Notes: generated from the letters alone by a model not told the origin. A stretch of 64,000 nt of DNA from Bacillus sp. CECT 9360 (GCF_918741275.1 NZ_CAKKNA010000017.1:1-64000); one strand, 5' to 3'; shown: positions 38,901-48,089, counted from the first letter of the stretch. Numbers and translations: made by a program.

Positions 38901-39418
38901 GCCGCCTTAACATTGAGCATATCCTGGCTTGTTTCAATAAGAAGCAGGTCGCTCCCGCCATCGATCAAGCCTCGAGCCTGTTCTTCATATGAGGCTGATA
39001 ACGCGTCAAATGTCGTTCCTCCGGTTACGGATAACGTCTTGGTTGTTGGTCCCATAGACCCTGCGACATATCTAGGCCAGCTGTCAGTCGAGTATATATC
39101 ACAGGCGGCTTTTGCCAGCTCTGCCGATTTTTTGTTCAGTTCATACGCAAGTGAGCTAAGATCATATTCATCCAGCACAATGCTCGTCGCACCGAATGTA
39201 TTTGTTTCAATGATATCCGCTCCAGCCTTCAAGTAAGCTTCATGAATCGACTGAATGACTTGTGGTGCGGTTATCGATAAATATTCATTGCAGCCCTCGT
39301 ACTCTTCCCCGCCGAAATCTTCAGGCGTTAAATCGGCATCCTGTATCATCGTACCCATCGCTCCATCAAGCAGGAGGATCTTCTCTTTCATTTGTTCCTG
39401 TATCTGTCGTTTATTCAT
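35969..39418 (-). CDS. metH: Cobalamin-dependent methionine synthase
   Basis: An 1149-residue four-module enzyme that makes methionine from homocysteine and methyl-THF. The homocysteine domain (about 1-310) ends with the zinc motif [12 protein letters not shown]. The pterin domain (about 325-600) has [12 protein letters not shown]. The cobalamin module (about 640-870) has the axial-His motif [14 protein letters not shown]. The activation domain (about 900-1149) includes [11 protein letters not shown], which binds SAM for reactivation. It starts inside the last codons of yitJ (8-nt overlap), so it belongs to the same SAM-riboswitch transcript. Confidence 0.96.
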   Translation of the reverse strand: MNKRQIQEQMKEKILLLDGAMGTMIQDADLTPEDFGGEEYEGCNEYLSITAPQVIQSIHEAYLKAGADIIETNTFGATSIVLDEYDLSSLAYELNKKSAELAKAACDIYSTDSWPRYVAGSMGPTTKTLSVTGGTTFDALSASYEEQARGLIDGGSDLLLIETSQDMLNVKAAFTGIKQAFSLTGTELPIIISGTIEPMGTTLAGQSIEAFYLSCEHMNPIAVGLNCATGPEFMTDHIRSLSELSISGVSCYPNAGLPDEEGHYHESPVSLAGKMLQFAEKGWVNIVGGCCGTTPAHIEELTKVLQDINPRQLSREPHQHAVSGIEPLLYDDSMRPLFVGERTNVIGSKKFKELIRDKQFEPAAEIARAQVKKGAHVIDICLADPDDDELGNMKEFVQEVVKKVKVPLVIDSTDEAVLEIALKNSQGKAIINSINLEDGEERFEKIVPLIHQYGAAVVVGTIDETGMAVDAERKLEIAARSVDLLVNKYGLNATDLIFDPLVFPVGTGDEQYIGAALETVKGIQAIKETFPDCLTILGISNVSFGLPARGREILNAVFLYHCTKAGLDYAIVNTEKLERFASIPEEEIKLAEALLFETSKETLQTFTEFYRGKKVEKKENIALLPLEERLANYIIEGTKEGLIDDLNIALERGDNPLAIINGPLMDGMAEVGRLFNDNQLIVAEVLQSAEAMKASVSYLEPLMENEADSASKGKVLLATVKGDVHDIGKNLVDIILSNNGYEVIDLGIKITSQQIIEAVRTHKPTVVGLSGLLVKSAQQMVLTAQDLKQTGIDTPILVGGAALSRKFTDFKIAPEYEGPVLYAKDAMDGLATANILHDEEKKTAHLQALDAKRKIAASNAEAAALIVKPEVKKSVAPVLTNVPVKKPSDLKRHILKDYPFEVVHPYINKQMLIGHHLGLKGKVDQLLKQGDERAILLNDLTEELASFLRGNKDYSLNGVYQFFPAQSEGNKVWIYHPENHTEVLETFDFPRQETSPYLCLADYIKPILSGEMDYVGMFVVTAGNGIRALAEQWKHDGDFLKSHAISALALETAEGFAERMHQLMRDSWGIGDSVDMTMKDRFAAKYMGQRYSFGYPACPDLEDQAKLFRLLKPEEIGVNLTEGFMMEPEASVSAIVLAHPEARYFNVNR

Positions 39419-41258
39419 GTATGGTCACCTCAACGAATCGTTCACTGTCAACTTTTCTAATATAGCGCGAAAGCTCCGCGGTCATTTCATAACGTAAAAA
39501 AGGCGTGATTAGATAGATTCCTTTAAACCTATCAAGCGCCGCATCAACTAGCTCCCTAGCGATAGCCACTCCTTCAGCCCTAGCACGGGCAGGATCGCTT
39601 CCGGCCGTGGCCATTGCGTTTCTTACATCGTCCGGAAGCTTGATGCCGGGTACCTCATTATGAATGAATTCGGCATTGCGGGAGCTCGTAAGCGGCATGA
39701 TCCCGATAAAAACCGGTGTCTCCAGATGCTTTGTTGCCGCGTGGACTTCCTCGATCTGGCTGATGGAATAAACAGGCTGGGTCAAAAATGACTGGGCGCC
39801 ACAGGCAATTTTCTTTTCCATCCGCTCCACTGCTTTGTGAAGATAACGAACATTCGGATTGAAGGCTGCGGCGATTTTAAAATTCGAGCGCTGTCCGAGA
39901 CTTTGACCTGAAAAGGACAAACCTTCATTAAACTGCTTCACAAGGCTGATCAAATCAAACGATGAAAGATCATAAACGGAAGTAGCTCCCGGAAAATCAC
40001 CGATTTTTGAAGGGTCTCCCGTTACAACTAAGATTTCATTTAATCCGAGCGTTTGCAAGCCCATTAAATGGGACTGTAGTCCGATTAAATTACGATCCCT
40101 ACAGGTAATGTGAATAAGCGGGTCAGTACCGATCTGATTTTTCAGCATCGTCCCGATTGCAACATTGCTGATTCTTGGCGTTGCCAGTGAATTGTCCGCC
40201 AATGTGATGGAATCGACCCCGGCTTTATGCAAGGCTTTCGCGCCTGCCATAAAAGCTTCAACGCCTAATTTCTTAGGAGGATCCAGTTCGACGAGAATGG
40301 TCCGTTCTTTTCTGGCTTTTTCATAGAGGGCCGTCGTTTTCTCGTGATGGTCATTTGCAATGATCTCAATCCGACGAGCTTTAATCTCTTTTTCTGTAAT
40401 GGGTTTCAAGTTCCCAATCGCCTGCTTTACCGATTCAATATGCTTAGGAGTCGTTCCACAACAGCCCCCGATGATACGGGCACCTTGTTCGCGAAGCTTT
40501 AAGGCGCTTGACCCGAAGTAGTCCGGAACGGCTTCGTACACCAACCGTCCATCCACATAGTCCGGAAGGCTCGCATTAGGATAGACGGAAATATACGCCT
40601 GCTTTGGAAGCTGCACTTCTTCAAGAGACCGAATCATATGGTGTGGTCCTAAACGGCAGTTGATGCCAACTACATCAGCACCTAATTGTTCGAGTCTTTG
40701 AAACGCTTCATTCAGATGGATCCCATTTTGCAAATAACCGATTTCATGCATTGATACATTTGCAATGATTGGTAAATCTGTTTCATTGCGGGCAATTTGC
40801 AGAACGGTTTCCAGTTCTTCTAAGTCATAGTATGTTTCGAAAAGCAGGCCATCCGGACTTTCCACGAGCTGGCTGTATAACTGCTCGCGAAATCCCCGTT
40901 TGATTTCCTCCAAACTTAAGTCAGATTTACGGATGCTTCTTGACGCACCGATGGTTCCAAAAACAAAAGCTTTATCCTTAGCAGCCTTTCTTGCCAGGGA
41001 AATGCCTTTCCTGTTTATATTGCTTACCTCATCCTCAAGGCCGTAGCGTTTGAGTTTATAATAATTGGCACCGTAAGTGTTGGATTGCAGGATATCCGCT
41101 CCCGCATCCAAATAGGCAGCATGGATTGTTTCGATCCGGCCAGGATCACTGATGTTCAATTCTTCATAGCAGTGGCCGATTCCGTTTGAATATAAAAGGG
41201 TACCCATCGCCCCATCACCTATTAGTATTCTACTCTTCAACTCTTCACGAAAATTCAT
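39411..41258 (-). CDS. yitJ: Bifunctional homocysteine S-methyltransferase / methylenetetrahydrofolate reductase
   Basis: 615 residues from the ATG at 41258 ([20 protein letters not shown]), behind AGAGGGG. The open frame continues 87 codons upstream through the riboswitch, which is not coding. The N-terminal homocysteine-methyltransferase domain (about 1-300) carries [15 protein letters not shown] with the zinc cysteines. The C-terminal MTHFR domain (about 320-615) has [26 protein letters not shown] and FLTQPVYS. It makes 5-methyl-THF for MetH encoded directly downstream. Family and SAM-riboswitch control match B. subtilis YitJ. Confidence 0.95.
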   Translation of the reverse strand: MNFREELKSRILIGDGAMGTLLYSNGIGHCYEELNISDPGRIETIHAAYLDAGADILQSNTYGANYYKLKRYGLEDEVSNINRKGISLARKAAKDKAFVFGTIGASRSIRKSDLSLEEIKRGFREQLYSQLVESPDGLLFETYYDLEELETVLQIARNETDLPIIANVSMHEIGYLQNGIHLNEAFQRLEQLGADVVGINCRLGPHHMIRSLEEVQLPKQAYISVYPNASLPDYVDGRLVYEAVPDYFGSSALKLREQGARIIGGCCGTTPKHIESVKQAIGNLKPITEKEIKARRIEIIANDHHEKTTALYEKARKERTILVELDPPKKLGVEAFMAGAKALHKAGVDSITLADNSLATPRISNVAIGTMLKNQIGTDPLIHITCRDRNLIGLQSHLMGLQTLGLNEILVVTGDPSKIGDFPGATSVYDLSSFDLISLVKQFNEGLSFSGQSLGQRSNFKIAAAFNPNVRYLHKAVERMEKKIACGAQSFLTQPVYSISQIEEVHAATKHLETPVFIGIMPLTSSRNAEFIHNEVPGIKLPDDVRNAMATAGSDPARARAEGVAIARELVDAALDRFKGIYLITPFLRYEMTAELSRYIRKVDSERFVEVTIHE

Positions 41259-41310
41259 TATGCGCCCCTCTCTCAAACAGTTTGTGTCTATCGAATCTGT
41301 GAGGGAAAAC

Positions 41311-41340
41311 AAAAAGCCTTCTGTAAGAAGAAGGCTTTTT
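41311..41340 (-). terminator. Riboswitch-controlled terminator upstream of yitJ
   Basis: AAAAAGCCTTCT / AGAAGGCTTTTT, a near-perfect 12-bp stem with T5-6, immediately follows the S-box aptamer. It is the expression platform, formed when SAM is bound. Confidence 0.92.
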
Positions 41341-41351
41341 GTCACATTCTC

Positions 41352-41447
41352 CTCATCTACCAAGCACGAGCTTGCTGGATTTAGCACCTTGGCGATAGCC
41401 GGTTGCTGAGGTTTCACAGGGCCAGTCCCTCCACCTCTCTCGATAAG
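41352..41447 (-). ncRNA. SAM-I (S-box) riboswitch
   Basis: The minus strand shows the S-box core: CTTATCGAGAGAGGTGGAGG, then GACTGGCCC, GAAACCTCAGCAACCGG and AAGGTGCTAAATCC, closing with GATGAG that pairs with the opening CTTATC (P1). This is the classical SAM-I aptamer, which turns off methionine genes when SAM is plentiful. It controls yitJ and metH. Confidence 0.97.
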
Positions 41448-41611
41448 ATCACTATATAATTGTTTGCATATTCTAAATTTAATAATTATTACTTTACATG
41501 ATGAAAGGATATATTTCAATAGTTACAATCAATTTGATTTGCAAATATGTGGTTTAAAACGATTCATTTGGTGAAAATATAATATATTCACTAACATGAG
41601 GAGGGTTTGAT

Positions 41612-42226
41612 ATGCTTGAAACCATCGCAAAGCAGTTTCGCAAACCCGTAGGTATACTGGGCAGGCTAGCAGGCATGATTATGGCTTTTGAAAACCGCAA
41701 GATTAACCGTTGGACAATTGATCGGCTTAAAGTAAAACCGGGCGATCATATATTGGAAGTCGGCTTTGGCCCCGGATATGCCATCGAAGAAATGCTGCAA
41801 AAATATGATAACCTCAAAATAGATGGCGTCGATGTTTCGAAAACGATGCTCGAGACTGCCCACATCCGGAATGAAAAAGCGATCGACAAAGGACGGCTGA
41901 ATCTCTACCAGAAAGATGTAATGGATTATAATCAGCGTGAGTACCAATATGATAAAGTCATATCCGTAAATAATTATCCGTTATGGAAGAATAAAAGGAA
42001 ATCATTGATGCGCATCCATCAATTGTTGAAGGATGGCGGCAGAATCGCCATCACAGTCCAGCCGAGGGAAGACGACGCCTCCCGCGAAAAAACATTTTCC
42101 CATGCGTTCCAGATTGAACAGGATTTAGTCTATGCTGGCTTCCGGGATATTTCTGTAAAATTCAAAAAAGTAAAACCCGAATTAACAGTCTGCGTCACAG
42201 GCGTTTGTAAAAAAAAGCATATATGA
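41612..42226 (+). CDS. Class I SAM-dependent methyltransferase
   Basis: A 204-residue methyltransferase. Motif I is HILEVGFGPGYAIEEML (about 45-61), the acidic motif II is KIDGVDVSKTMLE, and a later NNYPLWKNKRKSL region takes the place of motif IV. It is closest to the UbiE/Methyltransf_11 type, with unknown substrate. ATG at 41612 follows GAGGAGGG. Upstream is TATAAT inside a GTGAA...TTCAC dyad (about 41571-41593), possibly a promoter with an operator. Not part of the methionine operon, which is divergent. Confidence 0.85.
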   Translation: MLETIAKQFRKPVGILGRLAGMIMAFENRKINRWTIDRLKVKPGDHILEVGFGPGYAIEEMLQKYDNLKIDGVDVSKTMLETAHIRNEKAIDKGRLNLYQKDVMDYNQREYQYDKVISVNNYPLWKNKRKSLMRIHQLLKDGGRIAITVQPREDDASREKTFSHAFQIEQDLVYAGFRDISVKFKKVKPELTVCVTGVCKKKHI

Positions 42227-42276
42227 TTGAAAATCAGAGGTCATCCAGCATTTATTTTCACATAGCATGGAGGGAT

Positions 42277-42939
42277 TTAACCTTCTGTTTCTAACAAGGC
42301 GGCTCTTTTCCGCATAATTTTGCTTTTCCATACGATTGCCAGCTCATCAATGGTAAGTAATCTATCAAGTCCTATCAAGCCCTCCTTGTTATGAAAATAA
42401 ATTTCATTCGCAGATAGAACGCTGACATGATTTTGTACCCTTTGTACGAGCTCGATACTGTCGTCTTCACGGACCTGCCCTTCCTCCAAAACTCTTGCGA
42501 AATAACCAGTGTATGATGTCTCGATAACCTCCTTTAGAAAGCCAGTCTCGTTATTGAAATGAGATATCATCGCACAAGGTATTCGTCCCTGTGTAATCTG
42601 AGTGATGCATTCACCAATTCTGAAAATATCTCCTATGTACACTTGTTCTTCTTTCATCCCAGAAACCGTCAAATTTTCACCGAAAGCGGGGATCGATATT
42701 CTTTTTCCAAATCGTTTCTCCCACATCTCATAATGTTCGTATGGATAAAAACAAATGACCCTGTCCGGACCACCATGGTGTTTCTTGTTGCCGATGCCGT
42801 CGCCTTCTATCTCAGCCTTTGTTACAAAGGCGGTTTTTACCTTCTGCTTATTGATCCCCGTATTAAATTGAGCACCGGAAAAGACTCTCAATTGTGGCCT
42901 GCCAATCTGAAAAGAAACAATTTTTCCTGTTATCCCCAT
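42277..42939 (-). CDS. MOSC domain protein (YiiM-like)
   Basis: A 220-residue protein with a MOSC domain. KAEIEGDGIGNKKHHGGPDRVICFYPYEHYEMWEKRFG-type sequence (about 40-77) and FGENLTVSGMKEEQVYIGDIFRIG (about 86-109) are the family hallmarks. The conserved Cys is in QGRIPCAMIS. YiiM homologues reduce N-hydroxylated compounds with a molybdenum cofactor; B. subtilis YflK/YuaD-type proteins are less understood. It is convergent with the methyltransferase gene. Confidence 0.88.
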   Translation of the reverse strand: MGITGKIVSFQIGRPQLRVFSGAQFNTGINKQKVKTAFVTKAEIEGDGIGNKKHHGGPDRVICFYPYEHYEMWEKRFGKRISIPAFGENLTVSGMKEEQVYIGDIFRIGECITQITQGRIPCAMISHFNNETGFLKEVIETSYTGYFARVLEEGQVREDDSIELVQRVQNHVSVLSANEIYFHNKEGLIGLDRLLTIDELAIVWKSKIMRKRAALLETEG

Positions 42940-43061
42940 TTTCTGATTCTCCTTTTTTGAGAATTGCTCATTAATTATAGTCGTTCTTCAGGTTTCGTGA
43001 CAGATAAGAAATCATGTGGTATTCTAAAGAAGGATATGTAATAAAATAAAAAAAACTCGTC

Positions 43062-43154
43062 GATTGACGACCGTAAGGCGGAGGTTAGACGTAGTTGAGG
43101 CCCACAGGACGTGGCGCACTTAGTCTGTTTCCTGCTTTATGCAGAAAGGAAAGT
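43062..43154. repeat. Dispersed repeat, copy 1
   Basis: Starts GATTGACGACCGTAAGGCGG and ends near CAGAAAGGAAAGT. A shorter relative lies at 54101-54157. It is non-coding, with an internal GCAGAAAG/CTTTCTGC hairpin at its end. The remainder of 42940-43170 holds no gene. Confidence 0.6.
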
Positions 43155-43170
43155 TTATACTTTCTGCTAA

Positions 43171-43203
43171 ATAAAAAGCCGTAAATGTTGCAGCATTTAC
43201 GGC
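43171..43203 (-). terminator. Terminator of the type I toxin transcript
   Basis: A perfect 10-bp stem (GCCGTAAATG / CATTTACGGC, arms 43178-43187 and 43194-43203) with T5 on the minus strand. It would end the toxin mRNA about 85 nt after its stop codon, leaving a long 3' untranslated region as in the TxpA/BsrG family. Confidence 0.8.
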
Positions 43204-43251
43204 CTACGATAGACATGGTCCCCCCAATAGGGGATCGGCCTACATTGGATG

Positions 43252-43300
43252 AATAGACCTCTCCCTCATTTTTCGGACAAGGGAGGTCTATTTTTTATTT
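43252..43300 (+). terminator. Convergent plus-strand terminator overlapping the toxin gene end
   Basis: AATAGACCT...AGGTCTATT, a long stem with a 2-nt bulge, is followed on the plus strand by TTTTTATTTT. A plus-strand RNA ending here would overlap the toxin stop codon and 3' UTR antisense, the geometry of antitoxins such as SR4 or RatA. I could not identify its promoter. Confidence 0.55.
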
Positions 43301-43371
43301 TGGAATGACAAAATGGCAATTATCAGAGTAGCAAAAGTAAACATCGCCATTAAGGTTTCGAAAATTGTCAA
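43288..43371 (-). CDS. Holin-like type I toxin peptide (TxpA/BsrG-related, Hol_Tox type)
   Basis: A 27-residue peptide starting with TTG at 43371: MTIFETLMAMFTFATLII, then AILSFQNKK. It is one hydrophobic helix with a Lys-containing tail. B. subtilis BsrG has the same start pattern (M-T-hydrophobic-aromatic/E-S-L-M). AAGGGGGTG precedes the start at 5-6 nt, partly pairable with CCCC just upstream. It has a structured leader, its own terminator and a possible antisense RNA. An extended -10 promoter overlapped by a LexA-like box lies upstream. The family call rests on pattern, size and context. Likely membrane-acting. Confidence 0.75.
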   Translation of the reverse strand: MTIFETLMAMFTFATLIIAILSFQNKK

Positions 43372-43445
43372 GGCTTCACCCCCTTTCCTCGGGGTTAGCC
43401 GACCGCCCTTAGGAGACCTCCTAGGGATTGTCCTATCGTACAATT

Positions 43446-43485
43446 ATTATATCACAACAAACACTATTTTACGAACACTCGTTCT
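43446..43485 (-). promoter_or_regulatory. Toxin promoter with LexA-like (SOS) box
   Basis: On the minus strand TGATATAAT (extended -10, hexamer 43451-43446) is preceded by AGAACGAGTGTTCG at 43485-43472. This matches the Bacillus LexA box CGAACRNRYGTTYC at 12 of 14 positions and covers the expected -35 position. This predicts LexA repression of the toxin transcript. Confidence 0.6.
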
Positions 43486-43565
43486 ATTTTTGTGAAATAA
43501 TGACTATTGTCCTAGTTCTCAAACGAGAGATTTAGTCAAGTTTCGTCAAAATTTTCTAACAATAG

Positions 43566-43702
43566 TTGCGATCGTGAAAAAAGATATGGTAAAATAGAAA
43601 CACAATATATAGTCGAGACCCTATCGCGTTCGCCTGTATATTGATTCTAGAGATCGATATTTCCGCTTCTTTCGCTCTTGTTTGTCAAAGAGCGATTTTT
43701 TT
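43566..43702 (+). promoter_or_regulatory. Promoter and terminated leader upstream of mscL (unidentified RNA element)
   Basis: The promoter TTGCGA - 18 bp - TAAAAT (43566-43595) would start an RNA near 43602. About 70 nt later comes an intrinsic terminator: CGCTCTT / AAGAGCG with T7 (43672-43702). mscL begins about 165 nt further on. The roughly 100-nt RNA has possible stems (TATA...TATA; GCG-TT-CGC) but matches no riboswitch class I recognise. It is either an attenuator for mscL or a small RNA. Confidence 0.5.
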
Positions 43703-43864
43703 GTACCTTGAAAAGTATGGAATTTTCAAGCTATATATACCCAAATACGCTTATTCCTCGTCTTAAGATGCTCGCCAATCATACTTTTCTCATTGTTACA
43801 AGATGTCCAAACAAGTGGTATCATAAATACATCCATATGCAGAGAAAGGAATGGGAACCCAGTT

Positions 43865-44326
43865 TTGTTTAAAGAGTTTAAAAAATTCATTATGAGAGGA
43901 AATGTGTTGGATCTCGCAATCGGTGTTATTATTGGTGCAGCCTTCAGCAAAATCATTGACTCTGTCGTAAACGATATCATTATGCCGCCAATCGGGCTGA
44001 TTGTAGGCAAAGTCGATTTCAGTAATCTATACATAAATCTGTCAGACAAGAATTACAGCTCGCTTGCAGAGGCACAGGAAGCGGGAGCGGCCACAATCAA
44101 CTACGGTCTTTTCATTAATAATATCATCCATTTCTTAATTATCTCATTTGTCATCTTCATGATTGTTAAGCAAGTCAATCGCTTTCACAAAAAAGAAGAA
44201 CCCAATAAGATTGAAACAAAAAAATGCCCGGAGTGTATTTCGGAAATTCCTGTTTCGGCTAAGCGTTGCCCTGCTTGCACGACTTATTTGACTGCAGATG
44301 AAACCGAATTAAGCACTGATACCTAG
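43865..44326 (+). CDS. mscL: Large-conductance mechanosensitive channel with C-terminal zinc ribbon
   Basis: 153 residues from the TTG at 43865 ([20 protein letters not shown] matches MscL N-termini); an upstream ATG at 43793 would add 24 non-homologous residues. TM1 is [17 protein letters not shown], and TM2 is [19 protein letters not shown]. The channel opens under membrane tension to release solutes during osmotic downshift. The C-terminus carries CPEC...CPAC, a four-cysteine ribbon seen in a subset of MscL proteins. A leader with promoter and terminator lies upstream. No near ribosome binding site supports the TTG well, so the start is uncertain. Confidence 0.88.
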   Translation: MFKEFKKFIMRGNVLDLAIGVIIGAAFSKIIDSVVNDIIMPPIGLIVGKVDFSNLYINLSDKNYSSLAEAQEAGAATINYGLFINNIIHFLIISFVIFMIVKQVNRFHKKEEPNKIETKKCPECISEIPVSAKRCPACTTYLTADETELSTDT

Positions 44327-44327
44327 T

Positions 44328-44359
44328 AAAGAAAACTCGCCAATCGGCGAGTTTTCTTT
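44328..44359. terminator. Bidirectional terminator between mscL and glpD
   Basis: A perfect 14-bp stem (AAAGAAAACTCGCC / GGCGAGTTTTCTTT) with a 4-nt loop and T-runs on both sides serves the two convergent genes. Confidence 0.92.
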
Positions 44360-44368
44360 TATATAGCT

Positions 44369-46024
44369 TCACATTTCGGGAGTTTGCGCTTCTTCGATCG
44401 CCGCATCCGCTTCCGTTTCAAAATGTTGTCTTTGATTCTCATCCCAACCGAATGTTTCTTTCATATAATCAACAACTCCCTGTTTCCACTGTTTTGCCTC
44501 GTCAATGTTAAACAAGATCGCACCAGTTCTTCTTAGTAAAAAATCCACCGGTGTTGCAGCAGCTTCCTGTTCGATTGAATAGACAAGCATAGCGTATACC
44601 TCAACGGGTAAGTTATATTTTTCTGCATCTTTTCCACTGTTTTCAATGATTTCATACAGCTTCCGAACATTCGTCCCGTACATTTGTGCAAGCTTTTCGG
44701 CCGTCTGTTGGCTTAAACCGAGACGGGTTCCTCCCGTTGCTTCCGTTTTTCTGAAACTATCCAGGTTACCGGAACCACCAATGTCGCCTCCCGAAATCGG
44801 GAGGTGCTTCGTTTGACTGCTGTCATACTTAATGCCGAGCTCTTCTTCAAATTGGGCTGCAACCCGGTCAAGCACCATTTCCGCCATTTTACGGTAGCCT
44901 GTCAATTTTCCGCCAGCGATTGTGATTAAGCCCGAATCCGATACCCAGATTTCATCTTTACGGGAAATTTCTGATGGATCCTTCCCTTCTTCATGGATCA
45001 ATGGACGGACACCTGCCCAGCTTGATTCTACATCTTGTTCCACAATCTTGACTTCAGGGAACATATAGTTGATCGCCTCGATAATATAGGCTCGGTCGGC
45101 TGCGGTCATTTTCGGATTCACCGGATCGCTATCGTAAAAGGTATCGGTTGTCCCTACATACGCTTTGCCTTCACGGGGAATCGCGAAGACCATGCGCCCG
45201 TCCGGGGTATCAAAATAGACAGCCTGTTTTAACGGGAAACGCGATTGGTCTATGACAACATGAGCTCCCTTTGTCAATTTTAGGGTTTTGCCTTTTTTGG
45301 AACCATCCTTTTCACGAAGCGTATCCACCCAAGGACCAGCCGCATTGACAATTTTCTTTGCTTTGATTGAAAATTGTTCTTTCGTTAACCGGTCTTCTAC
45401 AACCGCACCGGCCACTTTGCCGTCTTCATAGATAAAATCAACCACTTTAGCATAGTTCATTAAATTTGCGCCGAATTCGGCTGCTTTTTTGGCGACTTCA
45501 ATCGTCAACCGGGCATCATCGGTACGGTATTCAACGTAATATCCGCCTCCCATTAAGCCTTCTTTTTTTACAAGCGGTTCTTTATTAATTGTTTCATCGA
45601 CTGTTAACATCTTTCGCCATTCTTTGCGCTTAACACCAGCAAGCAGGTCATATACTCGCAGTCCAATTGAAGTTGTAAATTTGCCGAATGTTCCGCCTTT
45701 ATGGAAAGGAAGCAGCATCCATTCAGGAGTAGTGACGTGCGGTCCGTTTTCATAAACAATCGCCCGTTCCTTGCCCACTTCCGCGACCATCGCCACTTCA
45801 AACTGCTTAAGATAACGAAGGCCGCCATGGACGAGTTTGGTGGAACGGCTTGACGTGCCTGCTGCGAAATCCTGCATTTCAACCAACGCTGTATTCATTC
45901 CGCGGGTAACGGCATCAAGCGCAATTCCTGAGCCTGTTATTCCCCCGCCGATAATCAACAGATCAAATTCTTCCGACTGTAATTTTCCACGCAGTTGCGC
46001 GCGGTCAAGATTCGAAAACTTCAT
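44369..46024 (-). CDS. glpD: Aerobic glycerol-3-phosphate dehydrogenase
   Basis: A 551-residue FAD enzyme that oxidises glycerol-3-phosphate to dihydroxyacetone phosphate at the membrane. The FAD dinucleotide fold is at the N-terminus ([26 protein letters not shown], about 19-40), followed by [19 protein letters not shown] (about 56-74, family signature). [12 protein letters not shown] and [18 protein letters not shown] are also typical. It is the only gene after the leader terminator at 46103-46156, so it is controlled by GlpP antitermination. Confidence 0.96.
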   Translation of the reverse strand: MKFSNLDRAQLRGKLQSEEFDLLIIGGGITGSGIALDAVTRGMNTALVEMQDFAAGTSSRSTKLVHGGLRYLKQFEVAMVAEVGKERAIVYENGPHVTTPEWMLLPFHKGGTFGKFTTSIGLRVYDLLAGVKRKEWRKMLTVDETINKEPLVKKEGLMGGGYYVEYRTDDARLTIEVAKKAAEFGANLMNYAKVVDFIYEDGKVAGAVVEDRLTKEQFSIKAKKIVNAAGPWVDTLREKDGSKKGKTLKLTKGAHVVIDQSRFPLKQAVYFDTPDGRMVFAIPREGKAYVGTTDTFYDSDPVNPKMTAADRAYIIEAINYMFPEVKIVEQDVESSWAGVRPLIHEEGKDPSEISRKDEIWVSDSGLITIAGGKLTGYRKMAEMVLDRVAAQFEEELGIKYDSSQTKHLPISGGDIGGSGNLDSFRKTEATGGTRLGLSQQTAEKLAQMYGTNVRKLYEIIENSGKDAEKYNLPVEVYAMLVYSIEQEAAATPVDFLLRRTGAILFNIDEAKQWKQGVVDYMKETFGWDENQRQHFETEADAAIEEAQTPEM

Positions 46025-46102
46025 AATAAGTTCCTCCTTAATGTCTCTCTAGTTAATGTATTACCCTACTTCCCCATGATTATGATAATAAATGCTTCTT
46101 TA

Positions 46103-46156
46103 TATAAAAAGGCCACGAAACAGACGATTATCAAAAGTAATCGCAGCATCGTGGCC
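46103..46156 (-). promoter_or_regulatory. glpD leader terminator (GlpP antitermination target)
   Basis: The stem GGCCACGA / TCGTGGCC (arms 46111-46118 and 46149-46156), with an inner CGATTA/TAATCG pairing, is followed by T5 on the minus strand, 79 bp before the glpD ATG. In B. subtilis GlpP with glycerol-3-phosphate prevents termination in this leader. Confidence 0.85.
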
Positions 46157-46191
46157 TCTCCAAATCTCGAACCGAATATTAACTTACTTTC

Positions 46192-46219
46192 ATTATATAC
46201 CTATTTCTAAATTTGTAAA
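46192..46219 (-). promoter_or_regulatory. glpD promoter
   Basis: On the minus strand TTTACA (46219-46214) and a perfect TATAAT (46197-46192) are spaced 16 bp. The start would fall near 46185, so the leader RNA includes the terminator at 46103-46156. Confidence 0.7.
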
Positions 46220-46230
46220 AGATAAAACTT

Positions 46231-46779
46231 CTACTCTTGCGAAAACGATCGCCATAACTCCATATTTGAAGTGGTGATCCCGACCGCTCCCGCTTTAAAG
46301 GCATTTTCGACATCCTCTTTTGTTCTGATAAATCCGCCCGCCATAATCGGAATGTTCACCTTGCTGTAGACTTCTTCAATCACCCATGGCATCGCGCCAG
46401 GCAATAGTTCGATACAATCCGGCTGCGTTTTCTCAATCAGCTTCAAGCTTTTTTTCAGCGCCCCCGAATCGATTAAGAACATTCTTTGTATCGCTTTAAC
46501 ACCTTTTTTCTTTGCTCTTAAAATCACGTTGATTTTTGTGGAGATCAGTCCGTACGGGTTATACTCTTGACACACGTATTCGGTTCCGAAGTCGTCGTTC
46601 TTTATCCCATGGATCAGGTCCATATGATAAATCATCTTTTTTCCGCGCTGCTCGGCCAGCCTTTGGACAGATTTCAGCATCGAAATATGTATTTCCAAAA
46701 AAACACCGATTTCATAGGAACTTTCAAGAAATTGCTCGAATTCCTTCATATTTCTGGAAGCTGGAAAGATTTTTTGCAT
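46231..46779 (-). CDS. glpP: Glycerol-3-phosphate-responsive antiterminator
   Basis: A 182-residue TIM-barrel RNA-binding regulator. Family motifs are the start FPASRNMKEFEQFLESSYEIG, YHMDLIHGIKNDDFGTEY (about 60-77), LIDSGALKKSLKLIE, CIELLPGAMPWVI, and MAGGFIRTKEDVENAFKAGAVGITTS-type sequence (about 145-170). It binds glycerol-3-phosphate and stops termination in the glpD leader just downstream. Its start codon shares a base with the PAP2 stop, so the two are coupled. glpFK is not present. Confidence 0.95.
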   Translation of the reverse strand: MQKIFPASRNMKEFEQFLESSYEIGVFLEIHISMLKSVQRLAEQRGKKMIYHMDLIHGIKNDDFGTEYVCQEYNPYGLISTKINVILRAKKKGVKAIQRMFLIDSGALKKSLKLIEKTQPDCIELLPGAMPWVIEEVYSKVNIPIMAGGFIRTKEDVENAFKAGAVGITTSNMELWRSFSQE

Positions 46780-47453
46780 TATTGTCGGTCTCCCCTCCTT
46801 TTTTTAGTAAGACTGTATTCAAAGTAGCGCAAGCCTAGTCCGCAAATGGTCAACCATGCTCCGCCCGCGGCAAAGCCCCCAACTACATCGCTTGGATAGT
46901 GCACCCCTAAATATATTCTGCTTATCCCGATTAACAGAATGATCAGCGCACATAAGCTGCCAAAAATCCAATCAAGTAGGGCATACTTAGAAATTCTTAC
47001 AAGGATAACTGCCAGAGCCCCGTAAAAAACAAACGAACCCATGGAATGCCCGCTTGGAAAGCTAAAGCCGTTTTCAGCGATGATTGGCAGCAAATCAGGC
47101 CTTTCCCTTTTAAACATCCATTTTAGCATGAAATTCAATACTAACCCTGACCAGGAGGTAAACAATAAAAAAACGGCATATCGTTTTTTTTGAAAGAGAA
47201 CCAAAAAAATCGATATGGCGATTGCTGCCATGATAAACCATGGAACTGACCCAAAGAAAGTCAGCACTTTCATGATAGACGTCAGCTGATCGGAAATCCG
47301 CCCTTGAATAAATTGTATGATTGGAGTATCGAACTGTTCAAGTTCTTTTTCTTTCAATTTTTCTGCAAATTTTGTGAATGTGAAAAAATATAAGGCCAAC
47401 AACATGGCTATAAAGGTAAAGTATACGATAGTTTTAATTTTCAGCAAAATCAC
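46779..47453 (-). CDS. PAP2 family phosphatase
   Basis: A 224-residue integral membrane phosphatase with about six helices. The acid-phosphatase motifs are KWMFKRERPD (motif 1, Lys/Arg), PSGHSMGSFVFYG (motif 2, His) and SRIYLGVHYPSDVVGG (motif 3, His and Asp), with active residues facing outward. Substrates in this family are phosphatidate, phosphatidylglycerol phosphate or undecaprenyl pyrophosphate; the sequence does not decide. Translationally linked to glpP. Confidence 0.9.
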   Translation of the reverse strand: MILLKIKTIVYFTFIAMLLALYFFTFTKFAEKLKEKELEQFDTPIIQFIQGRISDQLTSIMKVLTFFGSVPWFIMAAIAISIFLVLFQKKRYAVFLLFTSWSGLVLNFMLKWMFKRERPDLLPIIAENGFSFPSGHSMGSFVFYGALAVILVRISKYALLDWIFGSLCALIILLIGISRIYLGVHYPSDVVGGFAAGGAWLTICGLGLRYFEYSLTKKRRGDRQ

Positions 47454-47568
47454 CTCGAGCGAAATATCATTCTTAAGAAATATACCTCACTACCCGCTTT
47501 TCAAACAAGATGCAATACTTATGATGATATTTCAACCTCGAAATGTGAGATTTGTGGATCGATTCTTC

Positions 47569-48089
47569 AAATTTGTCTTTGATCATTCGAATTTCTGCTC
47601 GATGATATGAATTTGTGATCGATAATTTGAATTTCTGCTCGATGATCCGAATTTGTGCTCGATTAATTGAATTTTTGCTCGATAATCCGAATTTGTGCTC
47701 GATTAATTGAATTTCTGCTCGATGATCCGGATTTCTGCTCGATTAATTGAATTTCTGCTCGATGATGAGGATTTGTGCTCGATTAATCGAATTTCTGCTC
47801 GATGATGAGGATTTGTGCTCGATTAATTGAATTTCTGCCCGATAATCCGGATTTGTGCTCGATTAATTGAATTTCTGCTCGATGATTCGGATTTCTGCTC
47901 GATGATCCGAATTTCTACTCGATATTCCGGATTTGTGCTCGATTAATTGAATTTCTGCTCGATGATCCAAATTTGTGCTCGATAATCCCGATTTGTGCTC
48001 GATTATCCGAATTTCTGCTCGATGATCCCGATTTCTGCTCGATGATTCGAATTTGTGCTCGATAATGGAAAAATCTGCTCATTAGCGTT
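47569..48089. repeat. Strict 20-nt tandem repeat array (about 24 units)
   Basis: Units of exactly 20 nt around TTTSTGCTCGATNATCCGAA follow each other with only substitutions. A higher-order 40-nt alternation (unit with GATTAATTGAA, then unit with GATGATCCGGA) is visible over much of it. It fills the gap between ku and the PAP2 gene. The same unit, reverse-complemented, makes the array at 62.75 kb. No coding function. Confidence 0.95.

Noticed and set aside
41259-41519. Upstream extension of the yitJ frame
   Set aside because: It runs through the S-box riboswitch and its terminator; the true start with ribosome binding site is the ATG at 41258.
43313-43495. 60-codon plus-strand frame opposite the small toxin
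   Set aside because: It has no ribosome binding site and is antisense to the better supported TTG-start peptide and its promoter.
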